Assembly: GCF_021922925.1 (NCBI RefSeq)
Contig: NZ_CP040786.1
Span: 2,728,001 to 2,792,000, forward strand
Reading direction: 5' to 3'
From: Clavibacter phaseoli
Lineage (GTDB): Bacteria; Actinomycetota; Actinomycetes; Actinomycetales; Microbacteriaceae
DNA length: 64,000 nucleotides
Positions 22,232 through 31,122 of the stretch are shown here, in pieces. Every line of letters starts with the position of its first letter. Position 1 is the first letter of the stretch. A model generated the notes under the pieces. It searched no databases, was not told where the DNA came from, and worked only from the letters and a program-made list of their open reading frames with translations. The position numbers and the translations under genes were made by a program.

Positions 22232-22959
22232 AGCAGGTCCTCGATCGCGGCGAGCACCCGGTCGGGGTCCTCGAGCTGCATGTCGTGGTGGATCCCCGGC
22301 AGCCGCCGGACGTCCCACCCGGCGCCCGCGAGCTCGGCCGAGTACGCGTCCGGCAGCACGGCGGGCGCGTCGTCGGAGAGCACGACCGTCGACGGAACGG
22401 CGGGCGCGCTCACCGCGAGCGGGTGGAAGGCCACGTCGCGGAACACGCCGACCGCCATGCCTCGGTCGAACCGCTGCTGCGCCGCGTCGAGCGACGCGCG
22501 GACGGCGGCCGGGTAGGCGGCGCGCACGCGGGCGGCGGCGCGGGCGCGCGGGATCTGCGCGGCGGCGAGCCCCACGAGCGGCGCGGCCCAGAACAGGCGG
22601 CCGCGGATCCCCGTGGTCGGCAGCGCGAGCCGGAACCCGGGGTCGAGGTAGATCGCGCGCGCGGGCTCCAGGCGGGCGACGGCGCGCACCAGCACCGATC
22701 CGCCGAGCGAGTGGCCGACGACCGCGTCGAGGCCGCGCGGCAGGGACGCGACGAGGTCGTCGGCCATGTCCTCGATCCCGTAGGAGCCGGCCCGGTCGCT
22801 CGCGCCGTGCCCACGGAGGTCGACGGTCGTGACGGTGACGCGGCCGGTGGCGACGAGCCGGTCGACGACGGGCGCCCACGTCGCCCCCTCCGCGCCGAGC
22901 CCATGCACGAGGCCGACGTGGCGCGCGCCGGATCCGGTGGTGACGCGATGCAGCTGCAT
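22228..22959 (-). CDS. Alpha/beta hydrolase
   Basis: A 243-residue alpha/beta-hydrolase. VGLVHGLGAEGATWAPVVDRL near the start holds the oxyanion loop (HGLG); the nucleophile is in GHSLGGS (about 83-89) and the C-terminal His in GIHHDMQ. No signal peptide, so cytoplasmic. The ATG at 22959 has GGAGGAG upstream; an ATG at 23013 would add a low-complexity arginine stretch. Downstream it overlaps the HEAT-repeat gene. Esterase, lactonase or epoxide-hydrolase-like activity; substrate unknown. Confidence 0.8.
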   Translation of the reverse strand: MQLHRVTTGSGARHVGLVHGLGAEGATWAPVVDRLVATGRVTVTTVDLRGHGASDRAGSYGIEDMADDLVASLPRGLDAVVGHSLGGSVLVRAVARLEPARAIYLDPGFRLALPTTGIRGRLFWAAPLVGLAAAQIPRARAAARVRAAYPAAVRASLDAAQQRFDRGMAVGVFRDVAFHPLAVSAPAVPSTVVLSDDAPAVLPDAYSAELAGAGWDVRRLPGIHHDMQLEDPDRVLAAIEDLL

Positions 22960-23000
22960 GGGTCCAGTCTCCTCCGCGGGCCGCCGCCTGCCGAGCGCGG

Positions 23001-23036
23001 GACGGCCCCGCATCCGTCACCGGATGCGGGGCCGTC
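23001..23036. terminator. Strong intrinsic terminator
   Basis: A perfect 16-bp stem (23001-23016 with 23021-23036) with a TCAC loop, 20 bp after the stop of the reverse oxidoreductase gene and before the hydrolase gene. Confidence 0.8.
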
Positions 23037-23055
23037 AGGTCGAGCGGATGCGGCG

Positions 23056-24165
23056 CTAGAGCGTCGCGGCCGCCGGGTCCCAGTCCTCCGCGAGCGGCGT
23101 CGGCTTCTCGACGCTCGAGGCGACCTCCACCACGTCGCGGCTGTCGGCCGCGTCGCGGATCGCGAGCAGCACGTCGAGCACGTGCGCCGCGACCTCGCCG
23201 GAGGCGCGCACCGGGTCGCCGCCGCGGATGCTGCGCGCGAGGTCCAGCACGCCGGATCCGCGGCCGTACGTGGACCCGTGAGCCGCCAGCGTCTCCGGCT
23301 CCTGCTGCCCGAAGCGCCACAGCTGACTGTCGCCCTCGAAGGTGTTCGGGTCGGGGAGCACGATGGTGCCCTCGCTGCCCGAGATCTCGACGAAGCCCAT
23401 GCGCGGCAGCGCGTTCTGGAAGCTGAACGTCGACTGCGCCGACTGCCCGCCCGCGAACGAGATGAGCGCCGCGTGGTGCGTCGGCACCTCCACCGGGAAG
23501 TCGGTGCCCGCACGGGGTCCGCTGCCGATGGTGCGCGTCGTGCGCGAGGTCGAGGAGACCGCGCTCACCGTCTCCGCCGCGCCGAACGCGTGCACGAGCG
23601 TGGTGACGTAGTACGGGCCCATGTCGAACAGGGGTCCGGCGCCGCGCGCGAACAGGAACTCGGGGTTCGGGTGCCAGGCGTCGGGGCCGGGCACGTGGAA
23701 GAGCGTCGTCGCGGTGAGCGGCTCGCCGATGTCGCCGCGGGCGATGGCGCGCATGGCCGACTGGATCCCCGCGCCGAGCACGGTGTCGGGCGCGCACGCG
23801 ACCTGCACGCCGGCGGCGCGGGCCGCCTCGAGCAGGTCCTGGCCGGACTCGTGGTCCAGCGCCAGCGGCTTCTCGCTCCACACGTGCTTGCCGGCCGCGA
23901 CGATCCGGCGGCCGACCTCCGCGTGCGTGGCGGGCAGCGTGAGGTTCACGACGATCTCGATCTCGTCCATGGCGAGGAGCTCGTCGACGGTGCCGTGGTT
24001 CGGCACGCCGTGCTCCTCGGCGCGCGAGCGGGCGCGATCGAGGTCGATGTCGGCGACGAACAGGACCTCGAGGTCGGGGAACGCCGTCATGTTCTCCAGG
24101 TAGGTGCCCGAGATGACGCCCGCGCCGATGACGCCGACGCCGACGCGGCCGGTGCCGCCGGTCAC
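23056..24165 (-). CDS. Gfo/Idh/MocA-family oxidoreductase
   Basis: A 369-residue NAD(P)-dependent dehydrogenase. The Rossmann motif GVIGAGVISG (about 11-20) is followed by VLFVADIDLDRARSRAEEHG, then EKPLALD (family EKP motif) and a C-terminal substrate domain with GPLFDMGPYYVTTLVHAFG. It should oxidise or reduce a sugar or inositol-type alcohol. GTG start overlaps the stop of the isomerase/epimerase gene (GTGA), so the two act in one pathway. It is distinct from the second such gene at 39212-40300. Terminator hairpin after the stop. Confidence 0.88.
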   Translation of the reverse strand: MTGGTGRVGVGVIGAGVISGTYLENMTAFPDLEVLFVADIDLDRARSRAEEHGVPNHGTVDELLAMDEIEIVVNLTLPATHAEVGRRIVAAGKHVWSEKPLALDHESGQDLLEAARAAGVQVACAPDTVLGAGIQSAMRAIARGDIGEPLTATTLFHVPGPDAWHPNPEFLFARGAGPLFDMGPYYVTTLVHAFGAAETVSAVSSTSRTTRTIGSGPRAGTDFPVEVPTHHAALISFAGGQSAQSTFSFQNALPRMGFVEISGSEGTIVLPDPNTFEGDSQLWRFGQQEPETLAAHGSTYGRGSGVLDLARSIRGGDPVRASGEVAAHVLDVLLAIRDAADSRDVVEVASSVEKPTPLAEDWDPAAATL

Positions 24166-24968
24166 TTGTCGTTCTCCTGCAGCCAGGCGAAGGACGCCGC
24201 GATGCCGTCGAAGACGTCGCCGGCGTAGTCGTCGAACTCGACGACGCGCAGCGCGTGCGGTGCGGCGGCCAGCACGGCGGCGACGTCGACGTCGCCCTGC
24301 CCGGCGGGCTCCTGCATCTTGAAGGCCTGCGCGAGCTCCGGGGGCACGACGAGCGCGGACTCGGCGCTCGGCAGCACGTTCGCGATGGCGTCGGAGATCT
24401 TGCCGTCCTTCACGTGCAGGAACTGCACGCGGTCGCCGAGCTGGCGGAGGAGGGCGGGCGTGTCCATGCCGCCGACGGTCGACCAGAAGGTGTCGAGCTC
24501 GAGCACGACGTCGGCGTCGAGGCGCTCGACGAAGAGCTCGTAGACGGGGCGCCCGTCGACCTTGTTCGCGAACTCCCACTGGTGGTTGTGGTACCCGAAG
24601 GCGAGCCCGCGCGCGGCGGCCTGCACCTGCAGCTCGTTGACGCGGTCGGCGATGCGGTGCGCGTCGTCGGCGGTCTGCCAGCGCTCCGAGGGGATGAACG
24701 GGTCGATGACCGTCTGGATCCCGAGCTTCGCGGCGGCGTCGAAGGTGCGGGAGGCCTGGTCGTCGTCACCGTCGATGACGGGCGCGTGGCCGGAGGGCGC
24801 GGTGACGCCGGACGCCGCGAACGCGGTGGCGAACTCGTCGGCGCGCTCGACGAACGCGTACGGCTCGACCTGCGTGTAGCCGATCTCGGCGACGCGGGCG
24901 ACGGCGCCCTGCAGGTCCGCGGAGACAGCGTCGCGGACCGTGTAGAGCTGGACGGAGGGGGCGGTCAT
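24162..24968 (-). CDS. Sugar phosphate isomerase/epimerase (AP endonuclease 2 family, IolE/IolI-like)
   Basis: A 268-residue TIM-barrel protein. Metal-site phrases are in the expected order: EPYAFVERADEFATAF, YHNHQWEF (about 137-144), VVLELDTFW (about 165-173), FLHVKDGKI and VVEFDDYAG. The family isomerises or epimerises ketoses or inososes. GAAAGGAGCG precedes the ATG at 24968. Co-translated with the Gfo/Idh/MocA gene, forming a two-gene sugar or inositol catabolic unit. No transporter is adjacent. Confidence 0.85.
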   Translation of the reverse strand: MTAPSVQLYTVRDAVSADLQGAVARVAEIGYTQVEPYAFVERADEFATAFAASGVTAPSGHAPVIDGDDDQASRTFDAAAKLGIQTVIDPFIPSERWQTADDAHRIADRVNELQVQAAARGLAFGYHNHQWEFANKVDGRPVYELFVERLDADVVLELDTFWSTVGGMDTPALLRQLGDRVQFLHVKDGKISDAIANVLPSAESALVVPPELAQAFKMQEPAGQGDVDVAAVLAAAPHALRVVEFDDYAGDVFDGIAASFAWLQENDK

Positions 24969-25154
24969 GGTCGCTCCTTTCAGGAGGGTGACTGGTGGCC
25001 CGACGGCCACCGCACGCTCCCGCCGTCGCGTCTGGACGGCTGAGCCACGATGCCCGCAGGGTTCGACCGGCGCGAGAGGCGCCGTGCCACCAAACCTACC
25101 GTCGGTCGGGGTCCGGATCCCAGGGGCGCGGGCGACGGATCCGCGACCGGGCGA

Positions 25155-25709
25155 TCAGGTCTGCGCGGCGATGAGGAGCGAGGCCGCCCGCCTGGCCTGC
25201 GCGGCGGGCGCGCTCGAGCCGCTGATGGCCGCCGTGGTCTGGGCGCCCTCCGCGAGGATCGCGAGCTGCGCCGCGAGGTCCGGGGTGCCGCCGGCGTCCG
25301 CGACCAGCTCGGCCACGTACTCCTGGAACGACGCCTTGTGAGCGCGGGCGGCGTCCGCGACCCGCGGCGACACGGCCCCGAGCTCGCCGAACGCGTTGAT
25401 GAAGCCGCAGCCGCGGAAGCTGTCGGTGTCGAACCACTCGGAGAGGTAGTCGTACAGCGCGAGCAGGCGCTCGACCGGACCGGACGCCGCGGCGACCTGG
25501 GCCTCGACCCCCGTAGTCCACATCGCGTGCCGGTGCTCGAGCACCGCCAGCACGATGGCCTCCTTCGAGGGGAACAGGGCGTAGAGCCGCTTGAGCGAGA
25601 CGCCGGAGGTCGCACGGAGGTCGTCCATCCCCACGGCCTGGATGCCCCGGGAGTAGTAGAGGCCGTCCGCCGTCCCGATGATGAGGTCCCGCGTCGCGTC
25701 GGCGTCCAT
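25155..25709 (-). CDS. TetR/AcrR-family repressor of the divergent hydrolase
   Basis: A 184-residue regulator. Helix-turn-helix at about 8-54: LIIGTADGLYYSRGIQAVGMDDLRATSGVSLKRLYALFPSKEAIV, typical TetR/AcrR. The C-terminal ligand domain has CGFINAFGELG. It is divergent from the alpha/beta hydrolase at 25802, with two palindromes between. TAGGAT lies 6 nt before its ATG on the minus strand (25716-25721), predicting a leaderless mRNA. Probably self-regulated, with the hydrolase substrate or product as the ligand (inference). Confidence 0.86.
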   Translation of the reverse strand: MDADATRDLIIGTADGLYYSRGIQAVGMDDLRATSGVSLKRLYALFPSKEAIVLAVLEHRHAMWTTGVEAQVAAASGPVERLLALYDYLSEWFDTDSFRGCGFINAFGELGAVSPRVADAARAHKASFQEYVAELVADAGGTPDLAAQLAILAEGAQTTAAISGSSAPAAQARRAASLLIAAQT

Positions 25710-25722
25710 GGACCCATCCTAA

Positions 25723-26635
<913 letters not shown>

Positions 26636-26640
26636 TCCCC

Positions 26641-26668
26641 GGGCGGCCCGACCCGCGTCGGGCCGCCC
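26641..26668. terminator. Intrinsic terminator after the hydrolase gene
   Basis: A perfect 12-bp stem (26641-26652 with 26657-26668) with a CCGC loop, 5 bp after the stop, followed by TCCCCTT. Confidence 0.75.
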
Positions 26669-26717
26669 TCCCCTTCCGCACCGCCCGCCCGCACCACCCG
26701 CACCGGAGAGAACCGCC

Positions 26718-26984
26718 ATGACCACCGCACGCACCGCCGGCTCCTACGTGAGCTCCCCCACCGCCCGCCGCGCGCCCGGCACCTACACCGGCACTGAGCC
26801 CGGGATGCCGCTCCCCGGCTCCTACGCCGGCCGGGCCCCCGCCGCCGCAGGCACGTACACCGCGAGCGCGCTCGCGCCCCTGCGCGCGCACCGCGCCCTC
26901 CGCGCCGGCCGCCGGGCGACGCTCCGAAGCGCCGTCGGCGGACGCCCCGCGACGTCCCCCGTCCGCCTCCCCGTGGCAGGCTGA
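26718..26984 (+). CDS. Small basic protein with GxY repeats, unknown function
   Basis: An 88-residue protein with four spaced copies of a short motif: TAGSYVSS, APGTYTGT, LPGSYAGR and AAGTYTAS (residues about 5-50), each about 13 residues apart, then an Arg/Ala-rich tail (55-88). GGAGAGAACC before the ATG is a fair ribosome-binding site. No signal peptide or membrane helix. I do not recognise a family. The regular spacing and the ribosome-binding site argue for a real gene. It sits between a terminator and a VOC gene. Confidence 0.55.
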   Translation: MTTARTAGSYVSSPTARRAPGTYTGTEPGMPLPGSYAGRAPAAAGTYTASALAPLRAHRALRAGRRATLRSAVGGRPATSPVRLPVAG

Positions 26985-27018
26985 CAGCACCGCTCGACGA
27001 CGAGAGAAGGAGCTGTCC

Positions 27019-27408
27019 ATGAGGATCCGCCGCACCATCACCGTGTTCGACGCACCGGACCTCGCCGCGGAGAGCGCCTTCTGGGCCGGCCTCCTCGGCG
27101 GAGAGGTCGACGCGGAGGACGACTGGCACAGCGTCCGCGTGGACGGCGAGTGGCGCCTCGGGTTCCAGCTCGCGCCCGACTTCGTGCCGCCGGTGTGGCC
27201 GGGCGAGGGCCCGCGCCAGCAGATGCAGCTGCATCTCGACCTCTACGTCGACGACCTCGACGAGGGCCGCGAGCGCGTGCTCGCCCTCGGCGGCCGCCTG
27301 ATCCAGCCCGCGGCGGACCCGACGGCGCCCGACCGCTTCGACGTGTACGCGGATCCGGCGGGCCACCCGTTCTGCCTGTGCATCTCGAGCGAGGACGCGC
27401 GGGCCTGA
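27019..27408 (+). CDS. VOC-family (glyoxalase-like) protein
   Basis: A 129-residue vicinal-oxygen-chelate protein: ITVFDAPDLAAESAFWAGLLGG opens the first unit, MQLHLDLYVDDLDEG holds the metal-type His and the domain link, and DVYADPAGHPFCLC ends the second. AGAAGGAGC precedes the ATG. Compared with the VOC protein at 11294-11686 it is more acidic. Function unknown; such proteins are often annotated as glyoxalase/bleomycin-resistance-like without evidence. A 9-bp hairpin follows. Confidence 0.8.
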   Translation: MRIRRTITVFDAPDLAAESAFWAGLLGGEVDAEDDWHSVRVDGEWRLGFQLAPDFVPPVWPGEGPRQQMQLHLDLYVDDLDEGRERVLALGGRLIQPAADPTAPDRFDVYADPAGHPFCLCISSEDARA

Positions 27409-27410
27409 CC

Positions 27411-27433
27411 GCGCGCCGGGTCGGCCGGCGCGC
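27411..27433. terminator. Hairpin after the VOC gene
   Basis: A perfect 9-bp stem (27411-27419 with 27425-27433) with a 5-nt loop, 2 bp after the stop. Confidence 0.55.
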
Positions 27434-27503
27434 AGGCGCCGTGCCCTAGCGTGGACGCCTCGCGGATCGCGCCCGACGACCCGCCCGCCGCAGGAGGCAC
27501 CGC

Positions 27504-28544
27504 ATGACCGAGCACGGCCGCCCCGCGACGACGGTCCGCGTCACGCGCCTCGTGCACCGCGGCCTCACCGTGCGGATCAGCACCCTCGGCACCCCCGGCG
27601 ACCGCGCGTTCGTGCTCGTGCCCGGCATCGGCGTCTCCTCCGACTACTTCGAGCGCCTCGCGCCGCGCCTCGACGCGCACGGCACCGTGCACGCGCTCGA
27701 CCTCCCGGGGTTCGCGGGCGTGCGGCACCCCGGACGGGCGCTCGAGATCCGCGAGTACGCCGACCTCGTGGGCGCCGCGATCGACGAGCTCGGCCTCGAC
27801 GACCCGGTGCTCGTCGGCCACTCCATGGGCACGCAGGTCGTGGCGGACCTCGCGGCGAGGCGGCCGGGGATCAGCGCGCTCGTGCTCATCGGGCCCGTCG
27901 TCGACCCGTCGGCTCGATCCGTGCCGGTGGCGGCCCTGCGGTTCCTGCGGTCGTCGTGGCACGAGCCCCGGCGGATCCAGGTGCTCGCCGTCCGCGCGTA
28001 CCTCGTGTGCGGCGTGCGCTGGTTCCTCCGCGTGCTGCCGCGCATGATGCGGTACCCGATCGAGGCCCGGCTGCCGGCGATCCGCGCGAGCGCCCTCGTG
28101 ATCCGCGGCGAGCACGACGCCGTCGCCCCGCGCGCGTGGGTCGAGGAGATGGGCCGGCTGCTGCCGCGGGCGCGGCTGTGGGAGATCCCCGGCGCCGCGC
28201 ACTCGGTGATGCACGACCACGCCGACGAGGTCGCCCGCCTCTGCCTCGCGCACCTCGAGCACCCGCCGGGCGAGGACTCGTCGACCGAGGACGCGTCCGC
28301 CGAGCTGCGCCGCTTCCCGGAGGGCGAGGAGCACCCCGACGAGGAGCACGCCGACTTCGCGCCCACGGTCGGCGACTCGATCCGGGCGCTCCGGGCGCAG
28401 GTCGCCGAGGGCGTCGCGATCCTCAGCGGCGACGACGCCGCGATCGGCCGCGCCAAGACCGCCCACGCGGAGGCGATGGCGGACGCGGCGGAGCGGGCCC
28501 GGCGGCGCCGCACCCGTGGCCGCGCCGTACGCTCCCGCGGCTAG
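27504..28544 (+). CDS. Alpha/beta hydrolase with charged C-terminal extension
   Basis: A 346-residue protein. The hydrolase core (about 20-255) has LVPGIGVSSDYFERL, ALDLPGFAG, nucleophile GHSMGTQ (about 110-116), ALVIRGEHDAVAP (Asp) and IPGAAHSVMHDH (His). A further 90 residues are acidic, then basic (EHPDEEHADF to RARRRRTRGR), beyond the usual family length. TAGCGT at 27447-27452 is a likely -10 box; CAGGAGG precedes the ATG. Its stop overlaps the stop of the reverse small membrane gene by 4 bp. Substrate unknown. Confidence 0.8.
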   Translation: MTEHGRPATTVRVTRLVHRGLTVRISTLGTPGDRAFVLVPGIGVSSDYFERLAPRLDAHGTVHALDLPGFAGVRHPGRALEIREYADLVGAAIDELGLDDPVLVGHSMGTQVVADLAARRPGISALVLIGPVVDPSARSVPVAALRFLRSSWHEPRRIQVLAVRAYLVCGVRWFLRVLPRMMRYPIEARLPAIRASALVIRGEHDAVAPRAWVEEMGRLLPRARLWEIPGAAHSVMHDHADEVARLCLAHLEHPPGEDSSTEDASAELRRFPEGEEHPDEEHADFAPTVGDSIRALRAQVAEGVAILSGDDAAIGRAKTAHAEAMADAAERARRRRTRGRAVRSRG

Positions 28545-28777
28545 CGCGGGGTCGCGTCCGGGCGCGCGCCCGTCTCCTCGCGGCCGGCCGTCGACGCGTC
28601 GCGCGACGCATGCTCCAGCGCCTCCAGCCGCCTCTCGATGCGCTGCGTCGCCCGCCGCGTCCGCACGACGGACACCGCGATCACGACGCCGAGCACGACG
28701 TAGACGAGCGGCATCAGCCTCGACAGCAGCGCCGCGAGGAGGAGCGGCCATCCCGCCCCGGGCAGGGTCGGGGCCAC
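28541..28777 (-). CDS. Small single-pass membrane protein
   Basis: A 78-residue protein: hydrophobic N-terminal half (LLLAALLSRLMPLVYVVLGVVIAVSVV, about 11-38, one or two helices), then a basic amphipathic helix RRATQRIERRLEALEHA and a polar tail. The GTG at 28777 has no ribosome-binding site close by. A perfect GGAGGA (28818-28823) instead precedes an in-frame ATC at 28813, so translation may start there with a rare codon, adding 12 residues. Function unknown. Its end overlaps the stop of the convergent hydrolase. Confidence 0.5.
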   Translation of the reverse strand: MAPTLPGAGWPLLLAALLSRLMPLVYVVLGVVIAVSVVRTRRATQRIERRLEALEHASRDASTAGREETGARPDATPR

Positions 28778-28927
28778 GAAGGCCGGGACGGCGATGAGGT
28801 CGAGTGCGGTGATGGGGTCCTCCGGCGGTCGTCGTGCGCGTCCGGGCGACGCTACCCGCGCACCGGCGCAGCCGGAAGGGGCCGGCGGGAGCGCGCGGTC
28901 CGTGCGACGGGACCGGCGACGGATCCG

Positions 28928-29899
28928 TCAGCCGCGCCCGTCCGCGCCGCCGAACGCGTGCAGCCCGAGCTCGTCCGCGAGCTCCTGCGCGAGCCTCGCG
29001 CCGCGCACGCTCGTGCCCTGGTCGTCGAGCGGCGGGCTGAAGACGGCGGCGCCCAGGCGGCCGGGCGCGGAGAGCACGATGGCGCCGGAGACGCTCGACT
29101 TCGCGGGCACGCCGACCCGCCGCATCCACCGGCCGGATCCGTCGTAGACGCCGCACGTGGCCATCACGGAGACGACGTCGCGCGCCACCTCGCGGGAGAC
29201 CACGCGTAACCCCGTCAGAGGGTTACGTCCCCCGGCGGCGAGCGTCGCACCCATCGCCGCGAGGACCTCGGGCGTCACGAGCACCGCGCACGCCCGCGCG
29301 TAGGCGGCCACCGCGTCGTCGGCCGAGACATGCAGCGTGCCCTCGGAACGCATGAGGTGGGCGAGCGCGTGGTTGCGGTCGCCGAGGAGCTGCTCGCACT
29401 CGGCGACGTCCTCGTCGACCTCGAGGTCGCGCCCGGCGAACGCGCCGAGCCCCGCGAGGATCCGGTCGGTGCGCTCCTCGAGGGAGGATCCGCGCACCAG
29501 GCTCGCCGTGAGGATCGCCCCCGCGTTCACCATCGGGTTCGGCGGCCGGCCCGTGCCGCTCTCGAGCTTGATGGCGTCGAAGGCCTCGCCCGTCGGCTCG
29601 ATGCCGACCGCGTCGAGCGCGGCGCCGTCGGTGTCGGCGAGCGCCAGCGCGAAGAGGAACGGCTTCACCGCCGACTGGATGGAGAAGGGGTGCGTGCTGT
29701 CCCCCGCCGCGTGCGTGCGGCCGTCGGGCGTGACGAGCGCGATGCCGGCGAGCGACGGATCCGTCTCCGCGAGCTGCGGGATGCTGTCGTCGACCTGCCC
29801 GCCGCCATCTTCGGCCACGGACGCGAGCAGCCGGTCGAGGTCGAGCGCGTGGGCGGCGTCGTGCGCCGTGTCGTGCGGGGTGGATCCGGGAGCGGTCAT
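28928..29899 (-). CDS. glsA: Glutaminase (serine-dependent, GlsA family)
   Basis: A 323-residue cytoplasmic enzyme that converts glutamine to glutamate and ammonia. The beta-lactamase-like SxxK motif is FSIQSAVKPF (Ser76, Lys79); PNPMVNAGAI and the ...GRNPLTG... region match the family, and length fits. The ATG at 29899 begins a short Ala/His stretch before the conserved IPQLAETDPSLAGIALVTPDG. Glutaminases of this type supply glutamate or aid acid tolerance. Single gene. Within it lies an 8-bp inverted repeat (29205-29227), which I take as chance. Confidence 0.92.
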   Translation of the reverse strand: MTAPGSTPHDTAHDAAHALDLDRLLASVAEDGGGQVDDSIPQLAETDPSLAGIALVTPDGRTHAAGDSTHPFSIQSAVKPFLFALALADTDGAALDAVGIEPTGEAFDAIKLESGTGRPPNPMVNAGAILTASLVRGSSLEERTDRILAGLGAFAGRDLEVDEDVAECEQLLGDRNHALAHLMRSEGTLHVSADDAVAAYARACAVLVTPEVLAAMGATLAAGGRNPLTGLRVVSREVARDVVSVMATCGVYDGSGRWMRRVGVPAKSSVSGAIVLSAPGRLGAAVFSPPLDDQGTSVRGARLAQELADELGLHAFGGADGRG

Positions 29900-29996
29900 C
29901 CCCCGAGCCTGCCAGCGCGGGCGGCGGGCGACCCGAGCGGGCCGTGGACGGTCATCTTGCTGTGCCCGCGACGCCGCGGAAGGGGGTGTGGCCCGG

Positions 29997-30012
29997 CCTC
30001 CGTGCACGGAGG
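29997..30012. promoter_or_regulatory. 16-bp perfect palindrome upstream of glutaminase
   Basis: CCTCCGTGCACGGAGG is a perfect palindrome about 100 bp before the glutaminase ATG, flanked by GCCCGG and ACCGGGC that extend the pairing imperfectly. It may be an operator or an RNA hairpin. The rest of 29900-30154 holds no gene; TTGACA occurs at 30090-30095 without a clear partner. Confidence 0.35.
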
Positions 30013-30154
30013 ACCGGGCGGTCGGGACGTCTCCCCCGAGACGCCGACCCGACGCGAGGACTGCCCACCCGAAGGGCTCATCCCGCTGGTTGACACGTAG
30101 GCCCCGCCCCCGGTCCATGCATGTGCATCGACGTTCCGCGGCTAGTCCACCCGG

Positions 30155-30964
30155 TCAGCCGACGGTGTCGCGCGGATCCGTGCCCTCGCCGTCCGGTAGC
30201 GCCCCGCGCCGTACGCGCCCGCCCGCCTCGCGCGCCGCCGCGACCGCAGCCGCGACGACCTCCCCGTCGGCCACGTCGTGCGCCGCCTCGCCGCCACCCG
30301 GACCCACGCGCGTCGCGACCACGCGCCGCCGCGCCGATAGGTGGATCGCGTCGACGCCCGCGCGCACGAGCCCCGGGATCGCCTCGACCGTCACTCCCCC
30401 GCCGGCCTGGATCTCGAGCCGCCCGTCCGCGCTCGCCACCAGCTCCGCGAGCGCCGCCACCCCGTCGCCCGCGCGCGCGGCGCCGCCGGACGTGAGCACG
30501 CGCCCGACCCCGGCGGCGAGCAGCGCGTCGAGCGCGGCGAGCCGGTCGTCGACGGCGTCGATCGCCCGGTGGAAGGTGAAGACGGCGTCGCCGGTCGCGT
30601 CGACGAGCCGGGCGAGGAGGTCCTGATCCACCCGCCCGTCCTCCGTGAGGCCGCCGGAGACGACGCCCGCGGCTCCCGCGGCGAGCGCCGCCCGCACGTC
30701 GCGGAGCATGACCGCGCGCTCGTCGGCGTCGTGCACGAACCCGCCCGGACGCGGCCGGATCAGCACGTGCACGGGTAGCCCCACGGCGACCACGGCCTCC
30801 ACGAGCCCGACGCTCGGGGTCACCCCGCCCGTCGCGGCGAGCGCGGAGCACAGCTCGACGCGGTCGGCGCCGGAGGCCCGGGCGGTGCGCGCGGAGGCCG
30901 CGTCCTGCACGGCGATCTCCACGGCCACGCGTCGATCGGGGGACGGTTCGGCGGGGCGCGTCAT
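30155..30964 (-). CDS. cutC: CutC-family copper homeostasis protein
   Basis: A 269-residue TIM-barrel protein of the CutC family. Characteristic phrases: VAVEIAVQDAASARTARASGADRVELCSALAATGGVTPS, VHVLIRPRPGGFVH, TFHRAIDAVDD, RVLTSGGAARAGDG and LEIQAGGGV. CutC proteins have been linked to copper handling, but the enzyme activity is not established. The ATG at 30964 starts the shared core; an upstream ATG at 31078 would read through the divergent promoter region. Upstream is the ABC transporter operon, divergent. Confidence 0.9.
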   Translation of the reverse strand: MTRPAEPSPDRRVAVEIAVQDAASARTARASGADRVELCSALAATGGVTPSVGLVEAVVAVGLPVHVLIRPRPGGFVHDADERAVMLRDVRAALAAGAAGVVSGGLTEDGRVDQDLLARLVDATGDAVFTFHRAIDAVDDRLAALDALLAAGVGRVLTSGGAARAGDGVAALAELVASADGRLEIQAGGGVTVEAIPGLVRAGVDAIHLSARRRVVATRVGPGGGEAAHDVADGEVVAAAVAAAREAGGRVRRGALPDGEGTDPRDTVG

Positions 30965-31014
30965 GGCCCCATGGAAGCACCCCCACCCGGATCCGCCCGC
31001 GCCGCAGATGAAGA

Positions 31015-31042
31015 ACATGTTTATGCAGGCGCGATTTAACAC
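31015..31042. promoter_or_regulatory. AT-rich control region of the sugar island
   Basis: This short stretch (AACATGTTTATG then GATTTAACACG) is strikingly A+T-rich for the window and lies in the 158-bp gap between cutC and the ABC binding-protein gene. It likely holds the promoter and operator of the ABC operon. TTTATG and TTTAAC spaced as here are compatible with a ROK-type site, but this is weak evidence. Confidence 0.4.
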
Positions 31043-31122
31043 GCCGCGTGCCTGCGCGGGCCCCGGCGCTCGGAGCATGGGTGCCAGCCGCCACCCGCAC
31101 CGCGAGACCAGGAGACACCGTC

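Noticed and set aside
21506..23881. Very long reverse frame joining the HEAT-repeat gene with sequence upstream
   Set aside because: Only the part from the GTG at 22231 has protein-like content; the rest is out of frame with the hydrolase and oxidoreductase genes.
29205..29227. Inverted repeat CGTAACCC/GGGTTACG inside glutaminase
   Set aside because: It lies in a conserved coding part (near RNPLTG) with no promoter context; judged chance.
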